The notes beneath the pieces are model-generated. The model was not told the origin of the DNA. It ran no database searches and was given only the letters and a program-made list of their open reading frames with translations. Shown piece by piece: positions 27,812 to 37,274 of a stretch of DNA of 64,000 nucleotides. Source of the stretch: Lysobacter sp. (GTDB lineage: Bacteria > Pseudomonadota > Gammaproteobacteria > Xanthomonadales > Xanthomonadaceae); NCBI GenBank assembly GCA_008015835.1, contig SSGH01000010.1, positions 1-64,000 of the forward strand. Reading direction: 5' to 3'. Positions within the stretch are counted from its first letter, which is position 1. Each line of letters opens with the position of its first letter. A program made the position numbers and the translations under genes.

Positions 27812-29076
27812 CGGCGGTCTCCCAATCGGCTCAGTTCGCGTTCGACGAACGCGCGGTCTTCGGCGTTCGGCGCGGCGTCGAGATAGCGGCGCAGCATCGC
27901 GGTCGCGGCCGCGGCGTCGCCCGCGTCGCGCAGCGCGAAGCCGTGCTCGCGCCATGCTGCGGCGGGCGCGCCGGGCAGGTTCGCGGCCTGCGCATAGAAC
28001 GCGGCGGCTTTCGCGCGGTCGCCGTCCACGCCGCGGCGGCGGTGGGCTTCGCCCATGTAAAAGGTGAGTAGACCGCGATCGGCCTCGGGCGCTTCGTTCA
28101 ACAGTTCGCCGATCACCAACAGCGAACTGTCGTAGCGACGGCGGCCGAGTTCTTCGGCCAACCAATGTTCCAAAAACGGCCGCATCGCCGCGCGGTATTC
28201 GTCGCGATGACGCTCGCGCGGGCCGGGCGGCGTGCTCGCGGCGGCGCTGCGGATATCGGCGAGGCGTTCTTCGGTCGCCGGGTGGGTGGAGAACACCACG
28301 CCGCGGCGTTGATAGCGTCGCGTGTCTTCTTCGCGCTTCAAGCGCGCCCACAAATCGCCGCCGGCGGCGGGGTCGTAGCCGCGCGCGACGGCGGACGCGA
28401 AACCGAGCGTGTCGGCTTCGCGTTCTTGGTCGCGACTGAATTTGAAGATGCCGGCGTACGCGCCCAGCGCGCCGAGCAGCGCGGCGTCGGGCACGCCCGC
28501 GCCGTAGGCCACCAATTGAAACGCGCTGAGCACGGCGCTGGTGTCTTTCAGACGACGCCACTGCTTGAGCGAATGCTGCGCGGTGAAGTGGCCCGATTCG
28601 TGGCCCAGCACGAAGCCGATTTCCGCTTCGTCGCGCGCGCGCAGCAGGGCGCCGGTCCACACGATCATCATCCCGTTCGGCGCCATCGAGGCGTTGAATT
28701 CGGGGACATCCATGATGTAGACCCGCAGGTCGCGGCAGTGCTCGCCCGAGACCTTGCAGGCGATGCCGCGCACGTAGGCGTTCAACGCCGGATCTTTGAC
28801 CAACAGCGGCGAGCGCTGCAGCTCCGCTTCGGCGCGCTGCATCGCGTACCACAGCTCGTCTTCGTCGGTGCCGGCGACCGGCGCGTCGCCGGGGCGATGC
28901 TCGCGCACCGCTTGCTGCGTGGCGCAGCCGGCGAGGGCGACGGTCAGCAGCGCGCTCGCCAACGCGATCCGCGCCCGACGCCCCCACCCGTAGAGCGGAG
29001 CGCAGCTCCGCTGAACATGTCTGCTATCGGGCGGATTTAGCGGAGCTGCGCTCCGCTCTACGGGGGGCGGGGTCAT
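27808..29076 (-). CDS. M48-family metalloprotease lipoprotein with TPR-like tail
   Basis: The 422-aa product has a lipobox (ALLTVALAGC), a zinc motif LGHESGHFTAQHS (HExxH), the third-ligand segment DQEREADTLGF, and a C-terminal helical repeat region with TPR character (FYAQAANLPGAPAAAWREHG). It resembles BepA/LoiP periplasmic proteases that police outer-membrane proteins. ATG 29076 overlaps the upstream stop as ATGA. The codons between this start and the signal sequence (about residues 2-34) are largely encoded by an inserted facing REP pair (28987-29064) that stays in frame. No other ATG or GTG start exists before the signal sequence. Confidence 0.85.
   Translation of the reverse strand: MTPPPVERSAAPLNPPDSRHVQRSCAPLYGWGRRARIALASALLTVALAGCATQQAVREHRPGDAPVAGTDEDELWYAMQRAEAELQRSPLLVKDPALNAYVRGIACKVSGEHCRDLRVYIMDVPEFNASMAPNGMMIVWTGALLRARDEAEIGFVLGHESGHFTAQHSLKQWRRLKDTSAVLSAFQLVAYGAGVPDAALLGALGAYAGIFKFSRDQEREADTLGFASAVARGYDPAAGGDLWARLKREEDTRRYQRRGVVFSTHPATEERLADIRSAAASTPPGPRERHRDEYRAAMRPFLEHWLAEELGRRRYDSSLLVIGELLNEAPEADRGLLTFYMGEAHRRRGVDGDRAKAAAFYAQAANLPGAPAAAWREHGFALRDAGDAAAATAMLRRYLDAAPNAEDRAFVERELSRLGDRR
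28987..29064. repeat. Perfect facing REP pair (GTAGAGCGGAGC type) within a coding region
   Basis: Arms 28987-29012 and 29039-29064 are perfect 26-base inverted copies, separated by 26 bases. Each has the head cccgtagagcgg and an internal palindrome agcggagc-tgc-gctccgct. The GTAG head and paired layout match SMAG-type REPs. It lies inside the 5' coding part of the M48 protease gene without breaking the frame. Confidence 0.88.
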
Positions 29077-29924
29077 GGCTGTCCCCGTGCGGATTTGGAT
29101 TTCGGCGGCGGTTTCGGTCCCAGGCCTTTGAGCAAATCGCCGGCGGTCTCGCGTGCGCCGGCGTCGTCGCGCAAATCGCCGGCTTGGTCGACCAAAAGGT
29201 TGTGCCACACCACTTGCCCGGTGCGCAGATCCACCAACGACGCGAGGCCGATCTGGTAGCCGCCGCCGATGTCGCCGCCCAGCAGCACGAAGCCGATGAT
29301 CCGCATCGCCGCGCGTCCGCCGCTGGTGTAGCTGTCGCGGATGTAGGTGAACAGGGCGTAGTCGGCGCCGGTGGCGTCGCGCAGCACGGACACGCCCGGG
29401 CCGAGCGTCCAATCGAATTTGCCGCGCTTATTGCGCAGCCCGCTGCTGGCGGTGCTGCGCCCGTACTGCAGCACGCTGATCGAGACGGCTTGGTTGAGCA
29501 AGTACAACTGACGCAGACGGTCGTCGGCGCCGGTGTCGGGCGGGAGCGAGAAGTCCGGCTTCACCTCGATGCCGCGTTCGGCCAGCAGTGCGCGCGCCAT
29601 CTGCGGGTACAGCCGGCGCGCGGTTTCGGTCCAGGCTTTGCGCGGCTCTTGCGCGCCGCCGGCCAGCACTTCGTACAGTTCGATGTCCGGCTCCACCATC
29701 ACCACGCTGCCGCCGACCACCAGCGGCGCGCCGTCGTCGGTTTTGGCGGTGCGCACCTGCGTGCTGGCGCAGGCGTTGAGCAGGCCGCACAGGGCCAGCG
29801 CGAGCAGCCATCGCCATGCCGACGGTGGGCGTCGCGCGCCGTCGCGATGCGCATCGGCGGCGGTGCGGAAGGCGGGGCGGAGGACGAAGCGGCCCGGGGC
29901 CGGGGCGGTGCGCTGTGTTACCAT
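29073..29924 (-). CDS. Lipoprotein, unknown function
   Basis: The 283-aa product has a long basic N-terminus (about 38 residues) before the hydrophobic segment WRWLLALALCGLLNAC, with lipobox LNAC. The body includes GGSVVMVEPDIELYEVLAGG and RIIGFVLLGGDIGGGYQIGL. The C-terminal tail is Pro/Lys-rich. It leads a three-gene coupled operon (this gene, the M48 protease, the 27170 lipoprotein), each joined by an ATGA overlap. I do not recognise a named family. Confidence 0.72.
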   Translation of the reverse strand: MVTQRTAPAPGRFVLRPAFRTAADAHRDGARRPPSAWRWLLALALCGLLNACASTQVRTAKTDDGAPLVVGGSVVMVEPDIELYEVLAGGAQEPRKAWTETARRLYPQMARALLAERGIEVKPDFSLPPDTGADDRLRQLYLLNQAVSISVLQYGRSTASSGLRNKRGKFDWTLGPGVSVLRDATGADYALFTYIRDSYTSGGRAAMRIIGFVLLGGDIGGGYQIGLASLVDLRTGQVVWHNLLVDQAGDLRDDAGARETAGDLLKGLGPKPPPKSKSARGQP

Positions 29925-30033
29925 TTCGTGCTTGCTCCACGTTCGTTCGGGTTCGCTTCCGCGGACCTTTCGGAGGCCCCCGCGGGGCGTCCGGCCCCCA
30001 CTTTACCGAAGCTCAGCCCCTGTAGGTAACGCG

Positions 30034-31239
30034 ATGCTGCAACTCGCCCAGCGCGTCGGTCGCGCCAAGCCCAGCGCGATTATGGTGGTCGCCGAAAAAG
30101 CCAAGCGGCTCAAGGCCGAAGGCCGCGACATCATCAGTTTTTCGATCGGCGTCCCCAACTTTCTGCCCGGCCCGCACGTGTACGACGCGGTCCGCGATGC
30201 GCTCGCCAAGGACAGCGGTCAATACGGCAGCAACCGCGGCGCCGATGCGCTGCTCGACGCGTTCCTGAAGCACATGGAAGGCGTCGGCCTGACCGGCTAC
30301 AAGCGCGCCAACGTCGCCACCGGCGTGGGCGCCAAGCACATCATCTACAACTTGGCCGAAGTGCTGCTGGACGAGGGCGACACCATCGCCTTTCCGACGC
30401 CGTACTGGACCAGCTATCTCGACATCGCCGAGATCGTGAACGCCAAGGTCGATCTGCTGCCGTGCCCGCCGGAGCAGGACTACAAGCTCACCCCGGCGCA
30501 GCTCGACGCGGCGCTAGCGAAGAAGCCGAAAGTCTTTCTGTTCAACAACCCGTCCAACCCGACGGGCATGGTGTACACGAAGGACGAGATCGCCGCGTTG
30601 GCCGATGTGGTGGCGAAGCATCCGGACACCTGGATCATCACCGACGACATCTACAACCGCATGGTGTTCGACGGTGTGGGCTACCACAACTTCGTCCACT
30701 TCCGCCCCGAGCTGCGCGACCGCACGATCTTCCTGGATTCGCTGTCGAAAACCTACGGCATGCCCGGCTGGCGCGTGGGCTTCATGGCCGGTCCGGAAGT
30801 GGTCGCCAACGCCGTGGTGACGATGAATTCGAACCACATCACCAATATCCCCGAGCTGACCACAGCGGCGGCTGTCGCCGCGCTCGCCGGCCCGCAGGAC
30901 GTGCCGGAGGCGAAGAACGCCGAATTCCAGCGCAAGCGCGACGAAGTGGTCGCCGCGTTCGCCGCGATTCCGGGCATCGTCTGCCCGCGGCCGCAGGGCG
31001 CGTTCTACGTGTTCCCGGACGTCAGCGCTTATTTCGGCAAAACCCACGGCCCCAGCGGCCTGAAGATCGACAACGATGTCGCGCTGTGCAACGCGCTGCT
31101 CGACGCCAAAGGCGTGGCCTGCGTGCCGGGCTCGGCCTTCGGCGAACCGCGCGCGATCCGGATCAGCTACACCTGCCCGACGCCGCAGTTGGCGCCGGGT
31201 CTGAAGCGCATTCAGGAGTTCTTCGCCGAACTTCAATGA
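30034..31239 (+). CDS. Class I aminotransferase, PLP-dependent
   Basis: The 401-aa product is a fold-type I aminotransferase of the aspartate-aminotransferase group (AspC/PatA-like). Motifs: FLFNNPSNPTGMVYTKDEIA, WIITDDIYNRMVF, and the PLP lysine in LDSLSKTYGMPGWRVGFM, plus a C-terminal AIRISYTCP arginine. I chose ATG 30034 because it opens MLQLAQRVGRAKPSAIMVV, typical for the group; the long upstream open frame is antisense to the lipoprotein gene. It likely transaminates aspartate with 2-oxoglutarate. Confidence 0.92.
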   Translation: MLQLAQRVGRAKPSAIMVVAEKAKRLKAEGRDIISFSIGVPNFLPGPHVYDAVRDALAKDSGQYGSNRGADALLDAFLKHMEGVGLTGYKRANVATGVGAKHIIYNLAEVLLDEGDTIAFPTPYWTSYLDIAEIVNAKVDLLPCPPEQDYKLTPAQLDAALAKKPKVFLFNNPSNPTGMVYTKDEIAALADVVAKHPDTWIITDDIYNRMVFDGVGYHNFVHFRPELRDRTIFLDSLSKTYGMPGWRVGFMAGPEVVANAVVTMNSNHITNIPELTTAAAVAALAGPQDVPEAKNAEFQRKRDEVVAAFAAIPGIVCPRPQGAFYVFPDVSAYFGKTHGPSGLKIDNDVALCNALLDAKGVACVPGSAFGEPRAIRISYTCPTPQLAPGLKRIQEFFAELQ

Positions 31240-31398
31240 TCGATCGTCGTTGGGCGGGCCTCTGGCTCACCCTCGCGACCTTTCAAATCGCGTCGTCCGC
31301 ATGGCGAAATGGTTTCGATCGTTTCTGCCGCAACGGAACAATTTTAATGGTGGGCCTGGGCCCGCTCTACATTCAAAAACGATCGAGGAGTGATGTTG

Positions 31399-32382
31399 AT
31401 GAAAGCCCCCGTCCGAGTCGCCGTCACCGGCGCCGCTGGCCAAATCGGTTACGCCCTGCTGTTCCGCATCGCCTCGGGCGAAATGCTGGGCAAAGACCAG
31501 CCGGTGATCCTGCAGATGCTGGAATTGCCGCTGGACAAAGCCCAGGCCGCGCTCAAGGGCGTGATGATGGAGCTGGAAGACTGCGCGTTCCCGCTGTTGG
31601 CCGGGATGGTCGGCACCGACGATCCGAACGTCGCGTTCAAGGACGCCGACTACGCCCTGCTGGTCGGCGCGATGCCGCGCGGCCCGGGCATGGAGCGCAA
31701 GGATCTGCTGTTGAAGAACGCCGAGATCTTCACCGTGCAGGGCAAGGCGCTGAACGCAGTCGCCTCGCGCAACGTGAAGGTGTTGGTGGTCGGCAACCCG
31801 GCGAACACCAACGCCTACATCGCGATGAAATCGGCGCCGGATCTGCCGGCGAAGAACTTCACCGCGATGCTGCGGCTCGACCACAACCGCGCGCTGTCGC
31901 AGCTCGCCGGTAAAGCCGGCGTCGCCGTCGCCGACATCAAGAACATGGTGGTGTGGGGCAATCACAGCCCGACGATGTACCCGGATTACCGTTTCGCCAC
32001 CGTCGGCGGCGAATCGCTGAAAGACAAGATCGGCGACGCCGAATGGAACGCCAACACGTTCATCCCGGTGGTGGGCAAGCGTGGCGCGGCGATCATCGAA
32101 GCGCGCGGCCTGTCCTCGGCCGCGTCGGCCGCCAACGCCGCGATCGACCACATGCGCGACTGGGCGCTGGGCACCAACGGCGAATGGGTGACGATGGGCG
32201 TGCCCTCCGACGGCAGCTACGGCATCCCGGAAAGCGTGATGTACGGTGTGCCGGTGACCTGCGCCAACGGCGAATACACCCGCGTCGAAGGCCTGCCGGT
32301 CGACGATTTCAGCCGCGAGCGCATGAACAAGACGCTGGCCGAGCTGGAAGAAGAGCGCGCCGGCGTGGCGCATCTGCTCTGA
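31399..32382 (+). CDS. mdh: Malate dehydrogenase
   Basis: This enzyme oxidises malate to oxaloacetate with NAD in the citric acid cycle. Started at ATG 31399, eight bases after gaggag, the product has 327 aa. The NAD-binding loop is [16 protein letters not shown] and the catalytic histidine lies in [31 protein letters not shown] holds the substrate arginines. Three earlier in-frame start codons (31390-31396) sit too close to the ribosome site. Confidence 0.96.
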   Translation: MKAPVRVAVTGAAGQIGYALLFRIASGEMLGKDQPVILQMLELPLDKAQAALKGVMMELEDCAFPLLAGMVGTDDPNVAFKDADYALLVGAMPRGPGMERKDLLLKNAEIFTVQGKALNAVASRNVKVLVVGNPANTNAYIAMKSAPDLPAKNFTAMLRLDHNRALSQLAGKAGVAVADIKNMVVWGNHSPTMYPDYRFATVGGESLKDKIGDAEWNANTFIPVVGKRGAAIIEARGLSSAASAANAAIDHMRDWALGTNGEWVTMGVPSDGSYGIPESVMYGVPVTCANGEYTRVEGLPVDDFSRERMNKTLAELEEERAGVAHLL

Positions 32383-32413
32383 TCGGACGCGTTCGACGCA
32401 AGCGAGACCCGCA

Positions 32414-32448
32414 CGAAGGGGCGACGAGGAGTCGCCCCTTCGCGTTTT
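32414..32448 (+). terminator. Intrinsic terminator after mdh
   Basis: A 12-bp perfect stem (cgaaggggcgac 32414-32425 / gtcgccccttcg 32431-32442) with loop gagga, followed by cgtttt. It lies 32 bases after the mdh stop. Confidence 0.78.
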
Positions 32449-32493
32449 CGAACCCCGCCGGTCGCCGACACGGCCCGCTTTCCGAGCACGACG

Positions 32494-33561
32494 ATGACCG
32501 AACACGAAAACGAGGGCGCCGCGCCCGGCTGGGAGGCGATCGACGCCGCACTGGCGCCGTTGTACGCGGATCAGACGCCGAAGCACTACGGCACGATCAT
32601 CAGTGCGCGTCTGGGCGGCGACGATCCGCTCGACGGTATCAGCGCGTACCGGCGAACGACGCCGCGACCGCATTGGCATTTCGTGACCTACGGGTTCTCG
32701 GAGCTGTACGCGAAGGAATCCAACGACCCGGCGTACAGCGGCTTCGGTTTCGAGTTGACGTTCCGCCTCGCCGACGACGGCCGCGACGAGGAGCCGCCGA
32801 CCTGGGCGCTGAATTTTCTGCAGAACCTCGCGCGTTACGTATTCCGCACCGGCAACGTATTTCTCGCCGGGCACCACATGCATCTCAATGGCCCGATCGC
32901 GTTGGAGCACGACACCGGCATCGTCGCCATCGCGTTCGTCGAAGATCCGGAGTTGCCGGCGATCGACACGCCGCATGGCCGCGTCGAATTCCTGCAGATC
33001 GTCGGGCTGACCGAAGACGAACTGCAGGCGCTCAAGCGTTGGTCCTCGTCGCAGGCGCTGGAGGCGATGGCGCCCGCATTGCCGCTGTTCGTCACCGATC
33101 TGCATCGCGCCAGCCTGCTGAACGACTCGGCGATCGCGCGGACGCTGGAAGCGGGCTCGGCGCGCGAAGGCGCGAGCACCGGACGCATCTATACCGACCG
33201 GCTCGCATGGAGCCGCAAGAAGCGATTGCTGCGCGGAACGCAGACGGTGGTGACGATCGGCGCCCGCCAAGTCGAGGAACTCACCGCGCTGTTGCCGCTG
33301 CGCCTGCCGTTCGGAAAGGAGTTCGAACTGATCGGGGACGCGGTCGTCGTCGCCTTCGAACCGGCCGATGCTGAGGGCGTCGGCGAGGACGGCGAACGCC
33401 TGACGGTGTCGCTTACGGCGGACGCCTGTCGTGCGCTGGCCGCAACCTTGCGCCCGAAGGCGGGCGAGTACGCCGTGCCGGGCGTCGACGGCTTGATATT
33501 CGAAGTCGTTCCCACCGAAATCCGCGATGCCGAGGGCAAGGTCGTCCAGACCATCGGCTGA
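32494..33561 (+). CDS. Suppressor-of-fused (SUFU) domain protein
   Basis: The 355-aa cytoplasmic protein matches bacterial SUFU-domain proteins. Signs are HYGTIISARLGGDDPLDGIS, the PHWHFVTYGFSELYAKESND block and FGFELTFRLADD, then WALNFLQNLARYVF. In eukaryotes the domain binds Gli factors; in bacteria it occurs in polymorphic-toxin immunity proteins and in stand-alone proteins of unknown role. No toxin gene is next to it here, so I propose no function. Confidence 0.82.
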   Translation: MTEHENEGAAPGWEAIDAALAPLYADQTPKHYGTIISARLGGDDPLDGISAYRRTTPRPHWHFVTYGFSELYAKESNDPAYSGFGFELTFRLADDGRDEEPPTWALNFLQNLARYVFRTGNVFLAGHHMHLNGPIALEHDTGIVAIAFVEDPELPAIDTPHGRVEFLQIVGLTEDELQALKRWSSSQALEAMAPALPLFVTDLHRASLLNDSAIARTLEAGSAREGASTGRIYTDRLAWSRKKRLLRGTQTVVTIGARQVEELTALLPLRLPFGKEFELIGDAVVVAFEPADAEGVGEDGERLTVSLTADACRALAATLRPKAGEYAVPGVDGLIFEVVPTEIRDAEGKVVQTIG

Positions 33562-33657
33562 ACGGCGGAGCCACCGCGCCGCCTCCGACCAAGGTCGCAA
33601 GGCCGAGCCGCGCCCGCAGGACTATCCTCCCCGCATCGCGCCGATGCTGGAGGAGCT

Positions 33658-35556
33658 ATGCGCTACGAAGACGTGTATCGCCGTTCGATCGAAGAACCGG
33701 ACGCGTTCTGGGCGGAACAGGCGCAGGCCATCCATTGGCATAAAGCGCCGCAGACGATTCTGCAGTACGACGTGCCGCCGTTCCGCCGTTGGTTCGCGGG
33801 CGGCGAAACCAATCTTTGCTACAACGCCGTGGACCGGCACTTAGCCGAGCGCCCGGATCAACTCGCGCTGGTCGCCATCTCGACCGAAACGAACATCACT
33901 CGCGAGATCACGTATCGCGAACTCCATCGCGAAGTGAACGTCTTCGCCGCGGCGATCCGCGCGCTCGGCGTCGGCCGCGGCGATCGCGTGGTGATCTACA
34001 TGCCGAACGTGGCCGAGGCGGTGTTCGCGATGTTGGCTTGCGCGCGCATCGGCGCGGTGCATTCGGTGGTGTTCGGCGGGTTCGCGGCGCACAACCTCGC
34101 GCTGCGTATCGACGACGCCGAACCGGCGCTGTTGATTTGCTCCGACGCCGGCAGTCGCGGCGGCAAAGTCATTCCCTACAAACCGCTGGTCGATGCCGCC
34201 TGCGCCGAAGCGAAGTCGCCGCCGAAGAAAGTGCTGGTGGTGAGCCGCGGGCTCGATCCCGATTACGCGCGCGTCGAAGGCCGCGACGAAGACTACGCCG
34301 CGCTGCGCCTCGCGCACGAGAACGCCGACGTGCCGGTCGAGTGGTTGGAGTCGAACGAGCCGAGCTATCTGCTCTACACCTCCGGCACCACCGGCAAACC
34401 GAAAGGCGTGCAGCGCGACGTCGGCGGTTACGCGGTGGCGATGGCCTTGTCGATGCGCATGATCTACGACGTCGGTCCCGGGCAGGTGATGTTCTCTACC
34501 TCCGATGTCGGCTGGGCGGTGGGGCATTCCTACAACGTCTACGGCCCGTTGATCGTCGGCGCGACCTCGATCCTCTACGAAGGCCTGCCGACCACGCCCG
34601 ACCCGGGCATCTGGTGGATGATCTGTGCGCAGTACGGCGTGCGCACGATGTTCTCTTCGCCCACCGGTATCCGCGTGCTCAAGAAGCAGGACGCTTCGTG
34701 GCTGAAGGCCTACGACTTGCCGCAATTCCACTGGCTGTTCCTCGCCGGCGAACCGCTGGACGAGCCGACCGCGCAGTGGATCACCGAAGGCTTGGGCAAA
34801 ACCGTCATCGACAATTATTGGCAAACCGAAACCGGTTGGCCGGTGCTGACCTTGATGCCGGGCATCGACTTGAAACCGGTGCGTTTCGGTTCGCCCGGGT
34901 TGCCTGCGCCGGGCTATCGCCTGCGGGTGATCGACGAAAGCACGGGCGACACCGCATCGCCGGGCGTGAAAGGCGTGTTGGTGGTCGAACCGCCGCTGCC
35001 GCCGGGCTGCATGACCACGGTGTGGCGAGACGACGAGCGCTTCCTCAAAAGCTATTTCGGGCACTTCAAAGAACTGTTGTACAGCTCGCTCGACTGGGCG
35101 ATCCGCGACGAAGACGGCTACACCTTCATCCTCGGCCGCACCGACGACGTGATCAACGTCGCCGGGCATCGCTTGGGCACGCGCGAAATCGAAGAATCCG
35201 TCTCCAGCCACCCGCGCGTGGCCGAAGCCGCGGTGATCGGCGTACACGACGAACTCAAGGGCCAGGTGCCGGTGGTGTTCGCCACGCTGAAAGCCGCCGA
35301 AGACTCCGCGTCGCCGGCGCAAACCGCCAAGGAAATGCAGGCGCGCGTGACCGAACAGCTCGGCGCCGTCGCGCGGCCTTCGCGCGTCTACGTCGTCAAC
35401 GCGCTGCCGAAAACGCGCTCGGGCAAACTGTTGCGACGCTCGCTGCAGGCGCTGGCCGAAGCGCGCGACCCCGGCGATCTGTCGACGCTCGACGACCCGA
35501 ACGCGCTAGAGGAGATCAAGCGCGCCTTGGCGCGCGGGCCGGAATTCGGGAGCTGA
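33658..35556 (+). CDS. prpE: Propionyl-CoA synthetase (acyl-CoA ligase)
   Basis: PrpE activates propionate to propionyl-CoA through an acyl-AMP. The 632 aa fit the family. Motifs: YTSGTTGKPKGVQRDVGGYA (AMP/phosphate loop), NYWQTETGWPVL, and the C-terminal catalytic and acetylatable lysine in LPKTRSGKLLRR. RDVGGYAVAM and the opening YEDVYRRSIEEPDAFWAEQA favour PrpE over acetyl-CoA synthetase. A ggaggag site precedes ATG. It fits the prpB/prpC genes about 8 kb downstream. Confidence 0.93.
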   Translation: MRYEDVYRRSIEEPDAFWAEQAQAIHWHKAPQTILQYDVPPFRRWFAGGETNLCYNAVDRHLAERPDQLALVAISTETNITREITYRELHREVNVFAAAIRALGVGRGDRVVIYMPNVAEAVFAMLACARIGAVHSVVFGGFAAHNLALRIDDAEPALLICSDAGSRGGKVIPYKPLVDAACAEAKSPPKKVLVVSRGLDPDYARVEGRDEDYAALRLAHENADVPVEWLESNEPSYLLYTSGTTGKPKGVQRDVGGYAVAMALSMRMIYDVGPGQVMFSTSDVGWAVGHSYNVYGPLIVGATSILYEGLPTTPDPGIWWMICAQYGVRTMFSSPTGIRVLKKQDASWLKAYDLPQFHWLFLAGEPLDEPTAQWITEGLGKTVIDNYWQTETGWPVLTLMPGIDLKPVRFGSPGLPAPGYRLRVIDESTGDTASPGVKGVLVVEPPLPPGCMTTVWRDDERFLKSYFGHFKELLYSSLDWAIRDEDGYTFILGRTDDVINVAGHRLGTREIEESVSSHPRVAEAAVIGVHDELKGQVPVVFATLKAAEDSASPAQTAKEMQARVTEQLGAVARPSRVYVVNALPKTRSGKLLRRSLQALAEARDPGDLSTLDDPNALEEIKRALARGPEFGS

Positions 35557-35646
35557 TCGCAGCGTTCGACGCGCGCGCCGTGGCGCAACGCCGTCGGGTT
35601 CCGACGCGAAGGCGTCATGCGTCGTGCGCGGATCGATCGTTTGCGT

Positions 35647-36075
35647 CTAGACCGTGCACAGCATCGCCGATCGGAAATGCGCGCCCCATGCGATCGCGCC
35701 GAAGACGAGCCAGACGGCGATCCACACGCCGAAGCGATCTTTCCGCTCGGTCGCGGTGCGCGGCCAACGTTTCGAGACGGCATAGAGCAAACCCGCCTCG
35801 ATCGCGATGAACAGCGGCGTGAGCGGGATGCCGAAGATGCCCGCCAAGCAGGGGAAGCGCTCGATGGGGTCTACGCTCGTGGCGATGACGATGGAGACCG
35901 CGACCAAGGCGCGAAGCGTGATGAAGGCCAGCAGGCCGAACATGCGGCCATCGCGAAATTTCAACCGGCCGAGCGCGAGGAACACCAAAAGCGACCATGC
36001 GCCGCCGATCAACAGCGCCCAAGCCCATCCGGGGAAAAGCGCGAAAACGACGATCTGCAAACGATCCAGAGGCAT
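35647..36075 (-). CDS. Four-TM hypothetical membrane protein
   Basis: The 142-aa product is almost all hydrophobic segments: IVVFALFPGWAWALLIGGAW, MFGLLAFITLRALVAVSIVI, FGIPLTPLFIAIEAGLLYAV and GVWIAVWLVFGAIAWG. I do not recognise the family. It ends with TAG next to the convergent prpE and precedes a 197-base gap that shows no clear feature. Confidence 0.6.
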   Translation of the reverse strand: MPLDRLQIVVFALFPGWAWALLIGGAWSLLVFLALGRLKFRDGRMFGLLAFITLRALVAVSIVIATSVDPIERFPCLAGIFGIPLTPLFIAIEAGLLYAVSKRWPRTATERKDRFGVWIAVWLVFGAIAWGAHFRSAMLCTV

Positions 36076-36272
36076 CGGCGATCTTCCGGTTGTGATGCGG
36101 TGAGCGGGAGGGTGTCGGGTCTCGCGGGGATGCCCGCGAGCGGCGAATATTGGGGGCCGTTCCGAATCGTCTCGATCGGCAGCTGCGGTCTATGTGCGGC
36201 TCGCGAATCGGTGTCGACCAGAATCGGTCCCGCACCCGATATCGATATCGCGATCGCCTCTATCCGCGCGCG

Positions 36273-37274
36273 TTATCGTCCATCGCTCAACGCCGCATCG
36301 AGTTGCCCGATGGCTTCGAGCGAGGCGATTCGGCGCTGCTCGTTCGACGAGAACGATTGCGCGCGAAGTCGCGCGATCGCCTGTGCGCGCGCCGACGCGT
36401 CCAAGCGCGCGTCGGCGGCGATCCGCGCGCGCGCATCGGCATAGCGACGCACGCGCGCGTCCCAAGCCGATTGTTCGGCGTCGAGCGCGGCGAGACGCTG
36501 CGCCGCCTCCGGCCCCCACAACGCGCTGCGTTCGGCCGCGCGCTGTTCTGCGGTCAGCCCGCGCCGCTCCAGGTCGGCGGCCTGCGCCGCCGCGACTGCG
36601 GGCAGGTCGGCGGCCGCGCGCGCGTCGTACCCGGCGGCCTCGTCCAAGGCGCGCAGCGCGTCGCGTTTGGCGTCCGGCGTCAAGCGCGCATCGGCGGCGA
36701 TCTGCGCGCGGCGCAGGGTCAGCTCGGCGAGCGCTTCTTCTTCGGCGAAGAACCCCGTCGCCATCGCATCGCCGAGATACTGCCGACGCAGCCGTTTCGC
36801 TTCGGCGAGGCGTCGCGCGGGGTCCGGGTCGGCGGCGCGCGGAGATTCCGCGGAAGCGCGTCGATAATCGAGATAGCGTTCGAACAGGGCCATGACCCGC
36901 GCGACCTGCGTCGCGTCCCAACGTGCCGAGAGCGTGCGCTTCAGCGCGGCGCGGATGGCGTCGAGGCTCTGTTCGCCGACGACGCTGAGGTGATAGTCGA
37001 ACAGTCGACGCAAAGCGGCGTCCGCGATCGGCTCGCCGCGTTCGTCGAAACGTACGTCGCCGTCGATCTCGGTGCCGCGCAACGACCCGCTGCGCAGCGG
37101 GTCGCTCGCGGTGGTTTTCGTGGGCGATGAGGATGCGTCGGCGATCGGCACGGCTGTTTCATCGGCTGCGACCGTCGTCGACGCCGACCGCTGTCGCCAT
37201 TGATTCGTCGCCAGCGCCGCGATGAGCGCCACCGCGAGCGCGGCGATGCCAAACGCGGCGCGCGCGCGCTTCAC
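36273..37274 (-). CDS. Lipase-specific foldase (lipase chaperone, Lif)
   Basis: Lif proteins are anchored in the inner membrane and fold a partner lipase in the periplasm before type II secretion. The 333-aa product has one N-terminal span (FGIAALAVALIAALA), a variable Ser/Thr/Ala linker, and the diagnostic motif RRLFDYHLSVVGEQSLD (RxxFDY). The rest is Ala/Arg-rich helix as in known Lifs. The ATG overlaps the stop of the lipase gene (ATGA), the classical lipA-lif order. Confidence 0.92.
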   Translation of the reverse strand: MKRARAAFGIAALAVALIAALATNQWRQRSASTTVAADETAVPIADASSSPTKTTASDPLRSGSLRGTEIDGDVRFDERGEPIADAALRRLFDYHLSVVGEQSLDAIRAALKRTLSARWDATQVARVMALFERYLDYRRASAESPRAADPDPARRLAEAKRLRRQYLGDAMATGFFAEEEALAELTLRRAQIAADARLTPDAKRDALRALDEAAGYDARAAADLPAVAAAQAADLERRGLTAEQRAAERSALWGPEAAQRLAALDAEQSAWDARVRRYADARARIAADARLDASARAQAIARLRAQSFSSNEQRRIASLEAIGQLDAALSDGR

